Source: Pycnopodia helianthoides (Eukaryota; Echinodermata; Asteroidea; Forcipulatida; Asteriidae). From it: 64,000 nucleotides of DNA. Below the pieces are notes generated by a model. It ran no database searches, had not been told where the DNA came from, and saw nothing but the letters and a program-made list of their open reading frames with translations. Below are positions 44,552-57,284 of the stretch, piece after piece. Position 1 is the stretch's first letter. Each line of letters begins with the position of its first letter. The stretch spans positions 3,232,948 to 3,296,947 of the forward strand of contig CM063243.1 of the NCBI GenBank assembly GCA_032158295.1, in the 5' to 3' direction. Made by a program: the position numbers and the translations under genes.

Positions 44552-44735
44552 TATCAGGCCTGGAATTTCATCTTTGAGAGGGCAAGGCCATTCTCTTTTT
44601 TTTGTTGCAAACTTGGGCACTTCCTTTGCAAAATCACAAAGCCTAGGGGGAACTTTTAAAGGAGCACCAAGGCTAAGACCAGGGCAATGGAGGTCATGGC
44701 CTCTGTGGCCTCCTCGAAGATGACCAGGCCTGGTG
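44552..44735. repeat. Family N dispersed repeat (inverted)
   Basis: GGCCTGGAATTTCATCTTTG, AGAGGGCAAGGCC and GGAGCACCAAGGCTAAGACC, reverse orientation relative to 63106-63262. Confidence 0.6.
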
Positions 44736-45296
44736 TGTTCTCTGGTCATCTTCTAGAAAACTAGGTTGGTAAAAGTTCACAAGAACACCATATTCAATAC
44801 CATATTTAAAGGTGCTACATGTAGTTGTACACATGTACAGTATCTCACCAGACTTTATATAATTAGGTTGTGAATGTCGCTTTAATCTTTGACCTTCTAT
44901 TACTTTTTATGTGTATTGCTTATGTAAACCGTTCATTGTCAAAGCCATTTTAATTTTCCCCTTTGAGGGATTATTCAGTTTTAATCCAATCTAATCTAAT
45001 TTAATCTAATCTTTTGGCTCATCTACTGAAACTGAACTTGGCAAAGGGTGTGCATACATGTACGCCTCTAAACTGGGTACATGGAATCGTTTGCAGACTG
45101 CATTATTCATGCAGCTCCAATTTTGCTTGAAGCTTACAAATTAATGTAGTGAAATGTTCCTAGAATGAATGCTGACATACACTCGTTTTCTAGCCCATTA
45201 TGAGAATGATAAAAATTATAATTTTTATCATGCAACAGTATCCGTCTGGAGATGCTCATGGTGTAATAATAATAATACAAAGCATTTATGTGGCAC

Positions 45297-45463
45297 TATA
45301 GATGGATTGCAATACGCGACATTGACCACCATCTTAGATGAATTGTGCACGCGTGAAGAGCTATCATTGGCTGAGAGTCGTGCGTAGCGCGTACACGCGT
45401 GCACTTTTCTATCGTTTTACATCAAAGATGGCGGTCTATGACGCGTATTGCAATCCATCTATA
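45297..45463. repeat. Palindromic MITE ending TATAGATGGATTGCAATACG
   Basis: The right end CGTATTGCAATCCATCTATA is the exact reverse complement of the left; inner arms (GACCACCATCTT / AAGATGGCGGTC) also pair. About 167 bp. Confidence 0.88.
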
Positions 45464-45523
45464 CAAAGAACAGAGCGCGTGTATGTGTAGCGACGATGAT
45501 GTACAAAAGGGGAACGATGGGGG

Positions 45524-45690
45524 CATCAGGTTGGCTCAGTGGTTTCTTTCCTGCCTTCCACCTCTAGTGGAATCTGGTTTGAATCCCGCACCGGAGCCTT
45601 GCAATGTGGATTGGGTTTTCGGTCCCTACCTGATTGTAGGTTTTTTTTTCCCCATTGGGGTTTTTCCTCCGACATCTAAAACCTGAAATT
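45524..45690 (+). repeat. tRNA-derived SINE (family C)
   Basis: A-box-like TTGGCTCAGTGG and B box GGTTTGAATCCCGCACC, followed by a T-rich body; different from families A and B. Confidence 0.6.
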
Positions 45691-46059
45691 CCTTCAACAA
45701 CTTGTCTTCACAGTGTTTCTTCAGGAACCCTACAAAAATCCGTTGCACTTTTTGACCCATAGGCCTGAAGTTATGGGTCAAAAAGTGCTAGGCATTTTTA
45801 AGAGTTCCTTGGTTTCATTGCCAAAAAGATAATAATGAAAAAAAAAAGTATGAATAGAGGATGATGCTTACATGTAAGTAGCAATCAGACTTGAGGGAGG
45901 TTTTTAACGAAGCCAGTGATGAGAGAAAGTTAGTAATATCAGTTAAACCCTTTTACACAAATATACAACTTGGGTCAATTTAAGGATAACTTTTTTTTTA
46001 GTCTAAAACAAAATATACTCATTAAAAAAATGAACACTACATTTGTATACTCCAATTTG

Positions 46060-46162
46060 ACTAAGGCTGCAATGGTGATTGCTGTCCCATGCCCCTGTTC
46101 ACTGCCTTGGTTCCCCTTGAAAAGTTCCAATAGAAAATTACATTTTCCTCGCAGAGGTGCCC
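46060..46162. repeat. Family N dispersed repeat
   Basis: GGCTGCAATGGTGATTGCTG, TGCCTTGGTTCCCCTTGAAA and CTCGCAGAGGTGCCCTT; abuts the T2 element directly. Confidence 0.55.
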
Positions 46163-46503
46163 TTAAAGGTAGGGTCATAGATTGGTAAATACTCCGAAAA
46201 TTAATGACCATAAAAAAAACTTACTTGGCGAGAAGCACTGCAGCTGTTGATAGTATAAACTATTTTGAGAAAAGGATTCCCTTCATATTTGTCACCCAAA
46301 AACATTTGAATCTGAGAAAACGATTCTTGCCGTTTCTCAGATTTCTGAAGGTAGGTGTCCACTCGGGAATGCTGTGGCAAGAGATGCGGTTGGTACCCGC
46401 CGTCAGCTCGCCAAACGTGAATGAATTCAACAGTCTTGTGAAAATAATGCGACAGTTTTTGTGCTGTGTTCTCCAATCAACCATTCTATGACCCTACCTT
46501 TAA
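46163..46503. repeat. TTAAAGGTAGGGTCATAG inverted-repeat element (family T2)
   Basis: Starts TTAAAGGTAGGGTCATAGAT and ends ATTCTATGACCCTACCTTTA. A partial copy begins at 57077. Confidence 0.85.
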
Positions 46504-46899
46504 CCGAGGAACAAAATGACTTGCCCTTATATGGGAGAGAGCATCATGCCTGACTCACAACTAAACTTCATTAGATCATCCCTTGGCATTGTAGGTTTCT
46601 GTACTTGTACACGATGTACTTGGTACAATGCATGTATGCAGGTCTAAGTTTACAGAAACAGCTACATATGTGTGTAAAAGACAGTTTAAAGTACTATTTA
46701 AAAATGAAACTACATTGTATTTGTACTAAATGTGGGCAAAGTTGTTACAATTGTCACATGCTTTAACTACATATGAGAATCAAAATTCACAAGCTTTCTG
46801 CTTTTTTTGTTTACTGAAAGCAGTAATAATCTTATTACTGCTTAACCAAACTATAGAGTATTAAACAATTTATACTAACTGCAAACAATTGTTGATGGT

Positions 46900-47280
46900 C
46901 TGACGTTGCAACCCCAGCGGAGTCGTTCTCTTCATCCTTTGAGAGAGACTCAAGTTCTGACGTCTGAATAATCAGAGAGTGTGGGTTCGATTTTCTGATT
47001 GTGTCCTTGAGCAAGGCACTTAATCATAATTGCTCCTCTTAACCCAGGCGTATAAATAGGAACCTGAGAGGGCTGAGACAGCATTGTGTTGGATTAACCC
47101 CACTAATTTAAGCAATTTTGGGTTGCACAATGTATGCTCCCAAGGGAGTTGAGAAAGTTTGAGGAATGGTCTAGATACTGTACGTATGCCCAATGAACAA
47201 GGATAATAATGTTGTAAAGCGCCTTGATCTACAAGTAGCTACTGGGATATGTGCTACATAAGAACCAAGTATTATTATAG
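46900..47280 (+). repeat. tRNA-derived SINE (family B), full body
   Basis: GTGGGTTCGATTTTCTGATT, GTCCTTGAGCAAGGCACTTA and ATCATAATTGCTCCTC, ending AAGCGCCTTGATCTACAAGT and TACATAAGAACCAAGTATTA. Confidence 0.75.
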
Positions 47281-47304
47281 TTGTTACCACAATAATTCAA
47301 TAGA

Positions 47305-47440
47305 TGCTTATGCTGGGGTTGTGGGTTCGAATCCCACCTGAGCAATATTGCCTGTGGTTTTTTTGTACTTCCTGTAGGATTCGGAAAGCACTGAGTATAC
47401 AGTGCTTACCGCACATGTCCAATGTAAGGTACAAAGCCAG
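47305..47440 (+). repeat. tRNA-derived SINE (family A)
   Basis: GGGTTCGAATCCCACCTGAG, TTGCCTGTGGTTTTTTTG and GCACTGAGTATACAGTGC. Confidence 0.75.
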
Positions 47441-48175
47441 AATTATTATTCTTTATCCCCAATGCAAAATATTACATTGACATTGTTCTCATTCCAACAG
47501 CAAGAATTACTTCTTTTGTCAGATAAAAATAAACAACACTCCAAAGCGTTTAAACAAAAACTGATAGATAGATGAATGGATTTTATGACAGCGCTTTTTT
47601 TTTTTAAAATGCAGTTTTCAAAACATAACCAGACAATAAAACCAACTTTATGAGAGTGAATATAAACACACATATTACATATTTTATGCACTGTATTCTG
47701 TCAATGTCGTCGCCGGTATTAATTTAATTTTACATCGTCGTCAGTTCGGTAAGTGTAGTGCAGGCATGACTCAAACAACGTCATTGCTGAAAAATGCTCC
47801 AAGGTCATGCTAAATAATTGCCCGGGCAACATCAAGTCTTGCTCTTAAAGCTTTGCTCGCATTTCCAAAAACAAAAAAAATGCATCCAAGGACGGATCCA
47901 AAACAAATCCAAGCCGGTCATTCCTGCACATGACTCATGGGCTAGTTGGGAAACGAAGTCACTGTACTGAACTGACCACAGGCACTGTTCTCATTCCCCT
48001 CCCTCCCACCGCATTAATTATTCCTCCAGAGTAGGATCCGGCAATGTTGTTGATTTTTGAAAACCCTGATTCGGGGAGGGGGGGTGGGTGTTCAGGGCAT
48101 GCAGATGGCAACAGTCCAACATTCCTGGCATGTTAGTACGCAGGCTACCGAGGAATCTCCAGAAAGTCTTCCATC

Positions 48176-48390
48176 CATAGCCTGGTACTTCCGTGGTAGT
48201 ACGCAACGAGTATAACTGACTTGCAAAAGCTACGTACTCAAGCTAGAGAATTTCTTTTCAGGATACGTATGGAGATCTTGAGAACCTCTTGTATGCATAG
48301 CCTGGTACTTCCATGATAGCATGCAACGGGTATTAACTTAACCGCACACGGGCTACGTACTCAAGCTAGCGAATCCCTTTCCAGGATGTG
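48176..48390. repeat. Two ~120-bp tandem units
   Basis: TAGCCTGGTACTTCC begins both units (48179 and 48299) and GGCTACGTACTCAAGCTAG or its variant closes both. Confidence 0.8.
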
Positions 48391-49511
48391 TATGTTCGTT
48401 TAGATTTCAGAAAGGAGACTGAAAACTCATTAAGACGGTACTCACATGATCTCAGGAAGTATGTGAAGATTATAAATCCTGGGTGTCTAATGAGGGACAG
48501 CTGACTACGACTCGTCAAACACCACCAAACCCAAATCAACACCTCGCCCATTGCGTCCCAAGCCAACTACAGTCCGCATATATATATTTATACACCGCTC
48601 GCATACCAATATATTTTCATAACCTTAAGAGTTATTTCATATATTCATTTTCAATAAACCAACTCGGCCAAATCCAGCACACACAGGCCGTACAGAAATG
48701 CCTGCCGTGCAGTTTCACAATGGTTGTAAAACCTAAATTAATCAGAGTATATACGAGCCGGTTAAAAAACGAAGCCTCGCGTTAAAAAAAAATAATAAAA
48801 CAAATCCCAAAGCTCATTTCACGCGTGTTAAATACAAGTCTGTCTACCTGGCGTTAAAACACTTATTTCTGATTCACGATGCAAAAAAATACAAAAAAAT
48901 TCATTCCAAGAGGAAGTCAAAGAAATGAAGCCCGCAGCGATGTATGTAATGCATATTTTTATGGTATTCAGGAAGGTGCTTTATAGCCTGGAGAATCAAC
49001 CTTGTGTCTAACTACTACTCTCTAGATAGACCTGGGTATCGCCGGCAAGGCATCACAGCCCCGTAATATGCATACCATGAATTTTTACAGCTTGGCAAAA
49101 AAGGTTTGCCATTCTACTCAGTGACAGAATTATACTCTCAGATTTTTTTTTTAAGGGAAACAAAATTAATGCGCAAAGCTTTACACACATGAGGTGAATT
49201 TGTAAAGTGTGCCTATCAGTAAATTTTCTGAATTCATACAAAAATCTTTGTCAGCACAGCGAACAAAAATTTAATGTACTCATGAACATTTACAAAATTT
49301 AACAAAATTGTCCAATAATGATAATGGTGGAATGCTGATCACTATGTAAAGTGCGACCAATTTACTAGTGCAGTCCTCCGTCCCAAAAAATCAAACAAAG
49401 CATGCTGTTGGATTATGATGAATTGTGGATGGTTAGGGTTGAACAGTAAAAATTGACATTTGAGTCAAACTCCCACCTCCCAAAAATACCATTGATTTTG
49501 AAACAAAAACA

Positions 49512-49665
49512 TAATGAAGAGTATTGTCAGCAAACTATAGAGTATTGTCAGCAAACTATAGAGTATTGTCAGCAAACTATATAGAGTATTGTCAGCAAAC
49601 TATTGTCAGCAAACTATAGAGTATTGTCAGCAAACTGTAGAGTATTGTCAGCAAACTATAGAGTA
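49512..49665. repeat. 21-bp satellite array, left part
   Basis: Seven or so units of GAGTATTGTCAGCAAACTAT. The array is interrupted by the transposon and resumes at 51533-51595. Confidence 0.92.
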
Positions 49666-51532
49666 GGGTAAACTGGGGTAAAAACGCCCGTTTTTTAAGT
49701 TTTAGTTAAATATCTCAGAACTTCTTGGAGACACAGAGAAATTAATGTGTGGTTTTATCCATTACATATCTCCTCTATTGTGTGCAAATATAAAATTATA
49801 GTCACTATGTTGAAAAAGTGAAATTTTCCACCCTTTTTGGATGGAAGTTTGGCGGGCGTTTTTACCCGGGTCTCGGGGTAAAAACGCCCGCCCGCCCAGA
49901 GGTCGCTATATGACAGGTTTCTTTTGTAATGGAATCATATTTATTAAATTAATTCAATATTGAGGGATACTACATTAACTGCAAACAACTTTTCAAACAC
50001 AGTTGGTTCATTATAACTACAAACTCAATCATTTTAAACCGATAACTTTATGTGGTATGTTGAAACATTAGCATTCATAATTCACGCACAATAAACTTGA
50101 ACACTTATTTTATGTACCAACTTAGAAAGGTCTAAGGTTAACTCCAGCAAGGCTTCATTGGTCTGAGGAAATCATCCCAGAAGCTCCTGGTGCTGATTTC
50201 ACAAAGCACTAAGATTCATCTTAAGATGAGTTGTCAGTAATACCACAGTGATTTTTAGTGTGACATCACACCTAGCTTAGCAAGTAAGATGTGCATTTAA
50301 GCTCGCGAATGTACATTGACGGTAAGAGAGAGATTTTGTCACATGACCGCAGTGGGATGACTATTGACTACACAACACACATAAACAGGAATAGGCCTAC
50401 TGGTGTAACAGAAACAGTCAATTGGAAAGAGATGAGAGCACACAGGACACCAAGAGATGAACAACGAAGAGGGTGACAAGGGGGGGGGGGGGGTAGAGGG
50501 AAGGAGCTGGTATGACCACAAGAGGTTGGAAACACAAAACAATACCAAAGGTGGGAAGGGGGTTAGTTAGTTAATGAGGCAGACTAAAAATGTGTATATC
50601 TGTGGGGATAAGGAGAAGGCAAAGACAAAAGGTTATTAGCCGTTTCTTTTTGGATGTTCAGACCAATGGGGTTGAATGATCTGGATGCACTTTATCCACA
50701 GTTTCTCCCTACTCAGGCGAACAGTTTCTCTGTTGTTACCTAGTGCCTTAATGCCCTGTGAAATCATGGCAGAAATAGTCCTATTCATGAAGTTATAATA
50801 TTTAGGCCCAATCATTCAACATAATCTTTTAATGCCGTTTGTAGTGGTACTTAGCATGAAGGAAAGTTATTTGTGAAAAAAATCAAATGCGTCACAATAA
50901 ACTTTGCAAATTTTAACTGAACCTTAACCTAATTGATCAAACCTGAATAAAAAAATATAAGAAATACAGAGTTTTATATATAATAGGCTTCTAATAGTGA
51001 ATATAAATTTAAAATATGGCTGTTAGTTACTAATATTGAGGTTTTTTTGAAGATTAATGAGGCTTTAATGGAGTTCGATGTTAAGGATGCTACTGGGCGT
51101 TTTTACCCCGAGGTACTTGATTTATCCTGGGGTAAAAACGCCCACTTACAAAACAATGTTAAGCAAATATTAAAATTGATTTTAATATTTTGATCATTTA
51201 TTATTGTGTAGTTAACCCATCTTAACAAATATCAACTAAAGAATAATAAAAAAAATAAAACAATGTGCTGTTTTTATTTTATTTTAAGTGAAATACGTTA
51301 AACCTTCGACAGTCATTTTTCAAAACTTTTTTTTCCGAATTTTTTTTAACAGCACCTATGCACCCTTAAAATATGTTAATGAGTTTAATTATTCTTTTCA
51401 TGTTTTTTGCCATGCATAGTACCTATTAGAAATATATTTCATTTAGTAATTCTATGTGTCTTTTTTTACTAGCAATGGAAACAAGTCAAGTGGGCGTTTT
51501 TACCCCATGGGCGTTTTTACCCCAGTTTACCC
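49666..51532. mobile_element. 1.87-kb DNA transposon with TA target duplication, inserted in the satellite
   Basis: Starts GGGTAAACTGGGGTAAAAAC and ends with its reverse complement (GTTTTTACCCCAGTTTACCC). TA is duplicated at the insertion point: a satellite unit is broken as GAG-TA and TA-TTGTC. Four GGTAAAAACGCCC boxes, both orientations, lie at the two ends and at about 49854-49895 and 51096-51145. No coding frame above 70 codons, so non-autonomous. TA targeting suggests the Tc1/mariner/pogo group; this is inference. Confidence 0.88.
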
Positions 51533-51595
51533 TATTGTCGGCAAACTATGGAGTACTGTCAGCAAACTATAGAGTATTGTCAGCAAACTATGGCT
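51533..51595. repeat. 21-bp satellite array, right part
   Basis: Continuation of the array: TATTGTCGGCAAACTATGGA, GTACTGTCAGCAAACTATAG and one more unit. Confidence 0.9.
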
Positions 51596-52844
51596 TGCAA
51601 CCCCAAAGTGGGTCGTGAAAAAATTCAAGTGGGTTGCCATACTTGTCAGAAGCGCTAAAATTGATCACGATCATTCTGTCAGTGACAAAGATTGCCTTAC
51701 AATCGATCTACCATAAAAAAAACATCGTATTTTTCTTCAACTTTTTTTGTGTCAGTTCAATGTAATTACTCATAAATATATAATAAAAGCAAACTGCTTC
51801 AATGAATAATTCACTCCTGTTAAGATCAGCCTGTTTTTATGATCTAGCAGGAGGTTCAATCAGCTGGAAATCAGCCGGAAATCAGCGGGTGGGCCGTGTA
51901 TGAGTGCCTCATCTTTTGCCTGTTGGGTTGCCGGCCTAAAAGTTTTCATGCTGTCAGAGTACAGTGTACTATATAACACGCAGCCCTACTACGAGGGCTT
52001 CATAGAGGGCAAGGCAGACTTGCCCTGGCTTCTTGCAAAAAGCCAGGGCATCAAGGCAATCAAAGAGGTTTTCAAAGGGCATCAAGGCAAAAATGAGAAT
52101 TTACAGTAAAACTGGCCAATGAGAAGGGAAAAAAAACAAAAAAACACAAAGTACGAAAAAGAACTGAACATTTTGTATCCAAGAATGAATTGTTTTATAC
52201 TGTGTACACATCATTCACGATGCTCTACTTGTGCACAGTGCAATATTCAGAAATTGATTTCAGAGTTGATTGAATGAGCAGATATTTGGTTCACGAGAGA
52301 GTATCCAATGACTTTACCATGGAGGAGAAAGGTCGAAACTCAGATTCATTGCAAAAATCTAATGGAGGTTTTGCATTACTCACCAGATGAAAATTTAATA
52401 CTTTAGTGTCTGCAGAGTACGATGATGAAGAGGGTAGGTTTATTAGGGGTTGGCCTTAAAAAGACTCCCGACAGTGCCGTTGAATTCGATTTCTACCAAT
52501 ATATTTAATGGTCTTTATCCCCAACACCTGACATTATTGCTTTGGGGCTTGTGAATGGCACCAGAGATACCAACTTTCCAAGCAAACAATCTGGGCCAGA
52601 AAGTAACTCCAAAGATTTGACTTCATAATTTTATAATATATTTTTTATACAAAATTTGAACTACTGTATGTATAGAAATTAAATTTAAAAAAAAAAATTT
52701 AAAAATGAAACTGTACCTTGACACAGACAGTAAAAGACTAAAACACAACCTATTTTTATGTAAAAATGGACTACCAGTCCTGATACTTCACAGAGGCAAT
52801 GGAGGCAATTGCCCTCATGCCCCTAGTTATTGTCTATTGCCCTA

Positions 52845-52940
52845 GGCACCAGTGTCCGATAGGCCCTAGGCACAAGTGTTCCACAGGCCCTAGGCACAAG
52901 TGTTCCACAGGCCCCAAGCACTACTAGTCCGTGGGCCCTA
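52845..52940. repeat. 24-bp tandem repeat
   Basis: About four units of GCCCTAGGCACAAGTGTTCC plus ACAG with variants. Confidence 0.85.
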
Positions 52941-53867
52941 GCTAGAAAATATAGCGCGTCTGTACCATAACAAACTCGGTGATCAACTAATAATATTGCA
53001 CGGCTCGTATCCCACACCTCTAACGCACTGTTCTAACTCTGCACATTGCACTATTTCAAGCTGTCCACCAAGTTTGCTTGAAGACATATTCGTTATCACA
53101 TGCGCGCCCGTGGAATACGAAAAAAACAGAGCGCGTCTATGGGAGGCAGAAGCGCTACAATTTTTCCGAATTCCACTCACGCTTCTGTGATTATTTATAG
53201 TACAACTGTTCAAAGAATGTCCAACTGTACAATTTCTACATGTGTACTGAATGTCATGTTTAAACCTTGCTGTACCTTCCATAAAACAAACAGCATAGTC
53301 AAAAAGATAAACAACCCAATACCACAAGAATGTCACTATATAATGTCATTTAAACAAACCTACATGTACCATGTGTCAACAATAAAAAGAACTCTCAAAG
53401 CCGTGCGTCCATTATCACAATTTATACTATTTATACACACACTCGAACCTTTCAAAAATTTTCACACGATGCAAACAAAACACTTGCATCATGCAGGGAA
53501 CAAATGTAAATAAGCCGACTGAAATATTAAATAATTCAGTCGGCCAAAGTATAAAAAGGGGTCTATGCTGATTCAGTGAACAATCATTGCATACTGTTAC
53601 ATCAAATTGCTGCGGTCAGTTGGTACAGGTGTATAAACATAAAATCTATAATTTTTGCATTTTGGGCAACACATTTACAGCTGGAACCAGTTTCGAGCAC
53701 TGAAATGGTGGACCACATGGCTAGTGTTCCACATGAATAATTCTGCTATTATTCGCAATACGCTGACAATAGTGTCAAAAATATGGTACTCTGAATATTT
53801 GTTTTGACGTAAAATGCTGAAATCTGTTTCCAACAAAAAAACTCAACAGGCCTATATTTCATAGTTC

Positions 53868-54150
53868 TGATGGCCGAGTCATCAGAGTGCGAGTTCGAAT
53901 CCCGGTCATGACACTTGTGTCCTTTGTCAAGACACTTGATTATAATTGCTTCCTATCACCAAGGAGTTAAATCATTGTATAAATTGTTGACATGAATGAT
54001 TAGCAACCCGTTGGCCAATTTGGCTGCCGGTGCTGCATACTCCTAAGGAGTTGCGATGGTTTCAGGAATGCTTAAGGCCCAGTGAACAGGGGTAGTACTA
54101 GTTTAAGGCACTTTGATACAATGATTAAAAGCGCCTACATGCAATGAACA
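53868..54150 (+). repeat. tRNA-derived SINE (family B)
   Basis: GATGGCCGAGTCATCAGAGT, GAGTTCGAATCCCGGTCATG and ACACTTGTGTCCTTTGTCAA, with the family body to about 54150. Confidence 0.75.
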
Positions 54151-55213
54151 CCTATTGTTATTGTGGCGTATTATCCTGAGGTCGTTGGTTCAAATCTTGC
54201 TCTAGTCAATTTTTCTTTGTTCAACCCCAATTTTCTTACTTAATTCAAGCGACAAATTGTAAATAGGTTCTTGAACATTTGAAGCAATGTATCAAAACAT
54301 TTCTTGAAAAACTGTAATTTTCTTGAGGAAGATTTCCGATGTATTTGGCAGCAGATTTGTTTTGTGTTTTTCATCTAGTATACTTTCTCTTTTGAAATAA
54401 AAAAACATAGCTTCCCATAAAATAAAACATTCAAAATAAATTCCCAGATTAATCTAGTCCCTGTTTCTCAAAAAATTGACCAGGTAAAACAAATAAGAAA
54501 ATGTAATCAACAACGACGCCTCCATGATTGGAAAGTTCACGTCTGAAAAGAGACTGCTTGGACGAAGCTTTGAGTCTAGCACCATGCTATTTCTGTCTGA
54601 CTGTGTTATGCTTTCCCTTATTAGGATGGGTCACTGCTGAGCGCTGATATCTGATAGTTCAGCATACAATCAGTGCACAACAGTAAAGACTGTGCCGTGT
54701 GCCGTACACACAATGTACACAGTGTGCATCTTGGACTCAGATGCGCATGGTCCGATGATTTACATGTCTACTGCACCATAGAGAAAGGACTGTACTAAGT
54801 ACCATCAACATTAACATTTGAAAGAGTGTATTTTTAACCACTGTCATGACTGTACTATTACTAATGTGACAGGTCGAATGATAGATGATGCATCCACAGT
54901 GTGGAGTGTTAACCTTTTTTTCCCCATTGAAATTTAATAGAATGTGAAGGGTCAAAGTGATAGTATATGTGATAGAACATTATTTTGTTACACTTACGAC
55001 ACCTTTCAAAAATGTGTGTTTTATTCTGAATTCACGGCTCAGGGTCCTTCCTTGGCTAAGAGTCTGTCTGTGGATTTAGTCTAAAATGACAGCTTTGGCT
55101 GTGGCTATGGTCAGATGACTGTAAAGGCCTATTCTTCCATGTGGCATCTGCAGCCATAGCCAAAGCCGAAGTTGCTGACTATGATCTCAAACCCTTTTGC
55201 TTTCAAACTGACC

Positions 55214-55391
55214 GGCCCCAATTTCATAGACCTGCTAACAATGTTCGGCTAAGCACAACATGAGCAGGATACCAGTCACGGATGGTGCATGTGACATGGC
55301 ATTTTGGCTGGTAACCTTATTCTGGCAAGCGTAACATTGTTGTGCCCAGCAACTTTTTTTCTGCTGGAGCAGCCCTTTGTAATTGGGCCCT
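55214..55391. repeat. Palindromic M1 element
   Basis: CCCCAATTTCATAGACCTGC at the left, GCAGCCCTTTGTAATTGGGC at the right, with GCATTTTGGCTGGTAACCTT inside. Confidence 0.85.
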
Positions 55392-55867
55392 GGTACACGT
55401 TTAGACAATCAGGGGGGGGGAGACACCCAGACATGTCGACCTCTGCAACAGATGCACTGGCCTCTTTGGCTTCCTTGTATATCACGTCCAGACTTGGATA
55501 TTCAAAATGACAAGTTCACCTCTGCCTTGGGGTTGGGGGGGGGGGTGACATTGCCCTCCAGCGATGGTGTTACAGTGAGCCATAGGGCAAGGACCAGAGT
55601 GTCCCCATAAATCAATTATCTTTAGAAACTTAGGGAATCCTGGACTAAACTCTGTCAAATTCAAGAGAATTGTGTTCAAGGATCGTCACTTTTACTTTGA
55701 TAAGTGATTTCTAAAGGGAAGTTCAGTCATTAGTAATATCCTGATGACAGAATAAGCAAATGGCGTCTTTCGTAATGTACACTGTACATTGATGTGGCAG
55801 TGAGCATACTGTACACAATCTGACAATAGTCTAGCTTCCTTCAAAATCTAGCAATCCCTAATTGAAA

Positions 55868-56095
55868 AAACAGCCTATATACAAGATGCAGTGCATTTGC
55901 ATCTTGCGATCAGTGAGATTGATTTAGTACAGCAATCGGGGAGTTATTCAGAATCACAATCAACATAATAGGGCCAAAGTTTCCATAATCAGGGTGGTTG
56001 TCAAATTTGTTCATCAGACCATGGAAAGGTTGGTTTATTTTCAGGGAACTTTCTGCAGAATCAGGGAGATATGGCAGCTCTGTATGGTCCATGCA
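55868..56095. repeat. Diverged copy of the 29494-29703 MITE
   Basis: TTTGCATCTTGCGATCAGTG, GAGATTGATTTAGTACAGCA and the right end GATATGGCAGCTCTGTATGG. Confidence 0.65.
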
Positions 56096-56640
56096 AGCTC
56101 AAATTATCCACCACAGACAACAATTACAAATATGTAGATTATAACTGCTGCATGTGAAAACAAGTACACTGAGTAGGCCTAATGTCTGAGGGATGTGCAA
56201 AATACGTTGTACCGATCTACATACTATCATGGGCCCTGTAAAACATTCATGTACTCAGGACGTCTACAGTACAAGTACTGTAGTCTAGTCTAGAGTGTGC
56301 ATTACAAATTTCACTACATGTAGGCCGACATACCATGTACTAATTGAGCCGATCATTTATATTTTACATAGCACACATACTTGCTCCATGCAGTAACTTC
56401 AAAACAACAAGGCGACCTCCCCCCCCCCAAAAAAAAAACAGTCAATACTCACAACAAAACGGCAGACAAGTTCCAGATTTCAAGCGCTTTGTACAACACA
56501 TGCAGTCCTCAAGAAGGGGTTGAAACAAAAAAACTACCTAAAATCTCCTATCCTACAAGAACGCGGTGCAACATAAACTGACAAAATACCGCTGGCACGA
56601 ACAACATGGACAACATCCAACATGTCATCAGAGCACTCAC

Positions 56641-56768
56641 TCTGGGAGATGATAAAGTTTGAAGTTCATGGGGATAAGTTAAAACGTTACGTCGCCTTTT
56701 CGTACGAGGGGAATGCGAAGTGAATGACCCAGACTCCAAGGATGACACTCGGAGTAACTCTGACCATA
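56641..56768 (-). other. Candidate spliced leader or first exon (minus strand)
   Basis: A strong GTGAGT donor (56640-56635 on the minus strand) closes a stretch whose frame reads SHSPRTKRRRNVLTYPHELQ TLSSPR. A second frame immediately upstream begins at an ATG (about 56766) with MVRVTPSV; joining the two needs one extra base near 56745. It could be a distal 5' exon of TTBK (next usable minus-strand acceptor at 40776) or the first exon of another gene with a base error. TTBK exon 1 has an upstream in-frame stop, so it would not extend the TTBK protein. Confidence 0.3.
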
Positions 56769-57076
56769 TCTAATGCTCTGACACAATGTGGCTCATCATC
56801 ATGAAGGAATCCATTGTGCCATCATGTGGGTTCTGCTTCCAATTTGTCATTTCCTTTGAATCAGCTCAGTCCAACTACTGATTGTACACATGTGCAGTCT
56901 TTCGACATTGTAGACAAAATGTGCTGGGTACATTAACTTGAGTGCACAATCGGGCCTGATGCTTTGTTCTCGGTTAGGGCAAGGTATGCGTTCATTATGT
57001 AGTAGTTTCCACATGGTACACATGTACATGTAAAGGGAAACTGTTGGAGGGTAATTTGAATGTCTACTTGGGTAAT

Positions 57077-57284
57077 TTAAAGGTAGGGTCATAGATTGGG
57101 TCTGTCAACATGTAATGCTGATTTATTGGCAAAATTATCAAGGAATACCTATACACAAAAAGTCACAATGTTTCAGCTGAACACAGTGTCTACTTGCTGA
57201 GAAAACAAGAACGTCGGGTCCTTCCACGTATAGCGAGATGACAGCGGGTACAACCGCATCTCTTGCTGCGGCATTCGTGAATGG
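57077..57284. repeat. Partial T2 element
   Basis: Starts TTAAAGGTAGGGTCATAGAT; interior CGCATCTCTTGCTGCGGCAT corresponds to part of 46163-46503 in rearranged order. The right end is replaced by a minisatellite. Confidence 0.65.

Larger units (their letters stand above)
40776..56640. other. 16-kb gene-free stretch upstream of TTBK exon 1
   Basis: No coding exon supported on either strand. If the exon at 56641-56768 is a TTBK leader, this is its first intron. Contents: SINEs, M1 and T2 elements, family N repeats, a satellite array and a transposon. Confidence 0.5.

Noticed and set aside
49512..51595. Regular short repeats resembling a CRISPR array
   Set aside because: The 21-bp units are directly tandem with no variable spacers, and the genome is eukaryotic; the same applies to 16361-16486.
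52983..53336. 117-codon minus-strand frame (SSSKLGGQLEIVQCAELEQC)
   Set aside because: No domain, no splice context and no neighbouring exon; chance frame cannot be excluded.
40880..54150. Functional tRNA genes at A/B-box matches
   Set aside because: Every match continues into a shared SINE body, has mutated arms and no terminator at the tRNA end.
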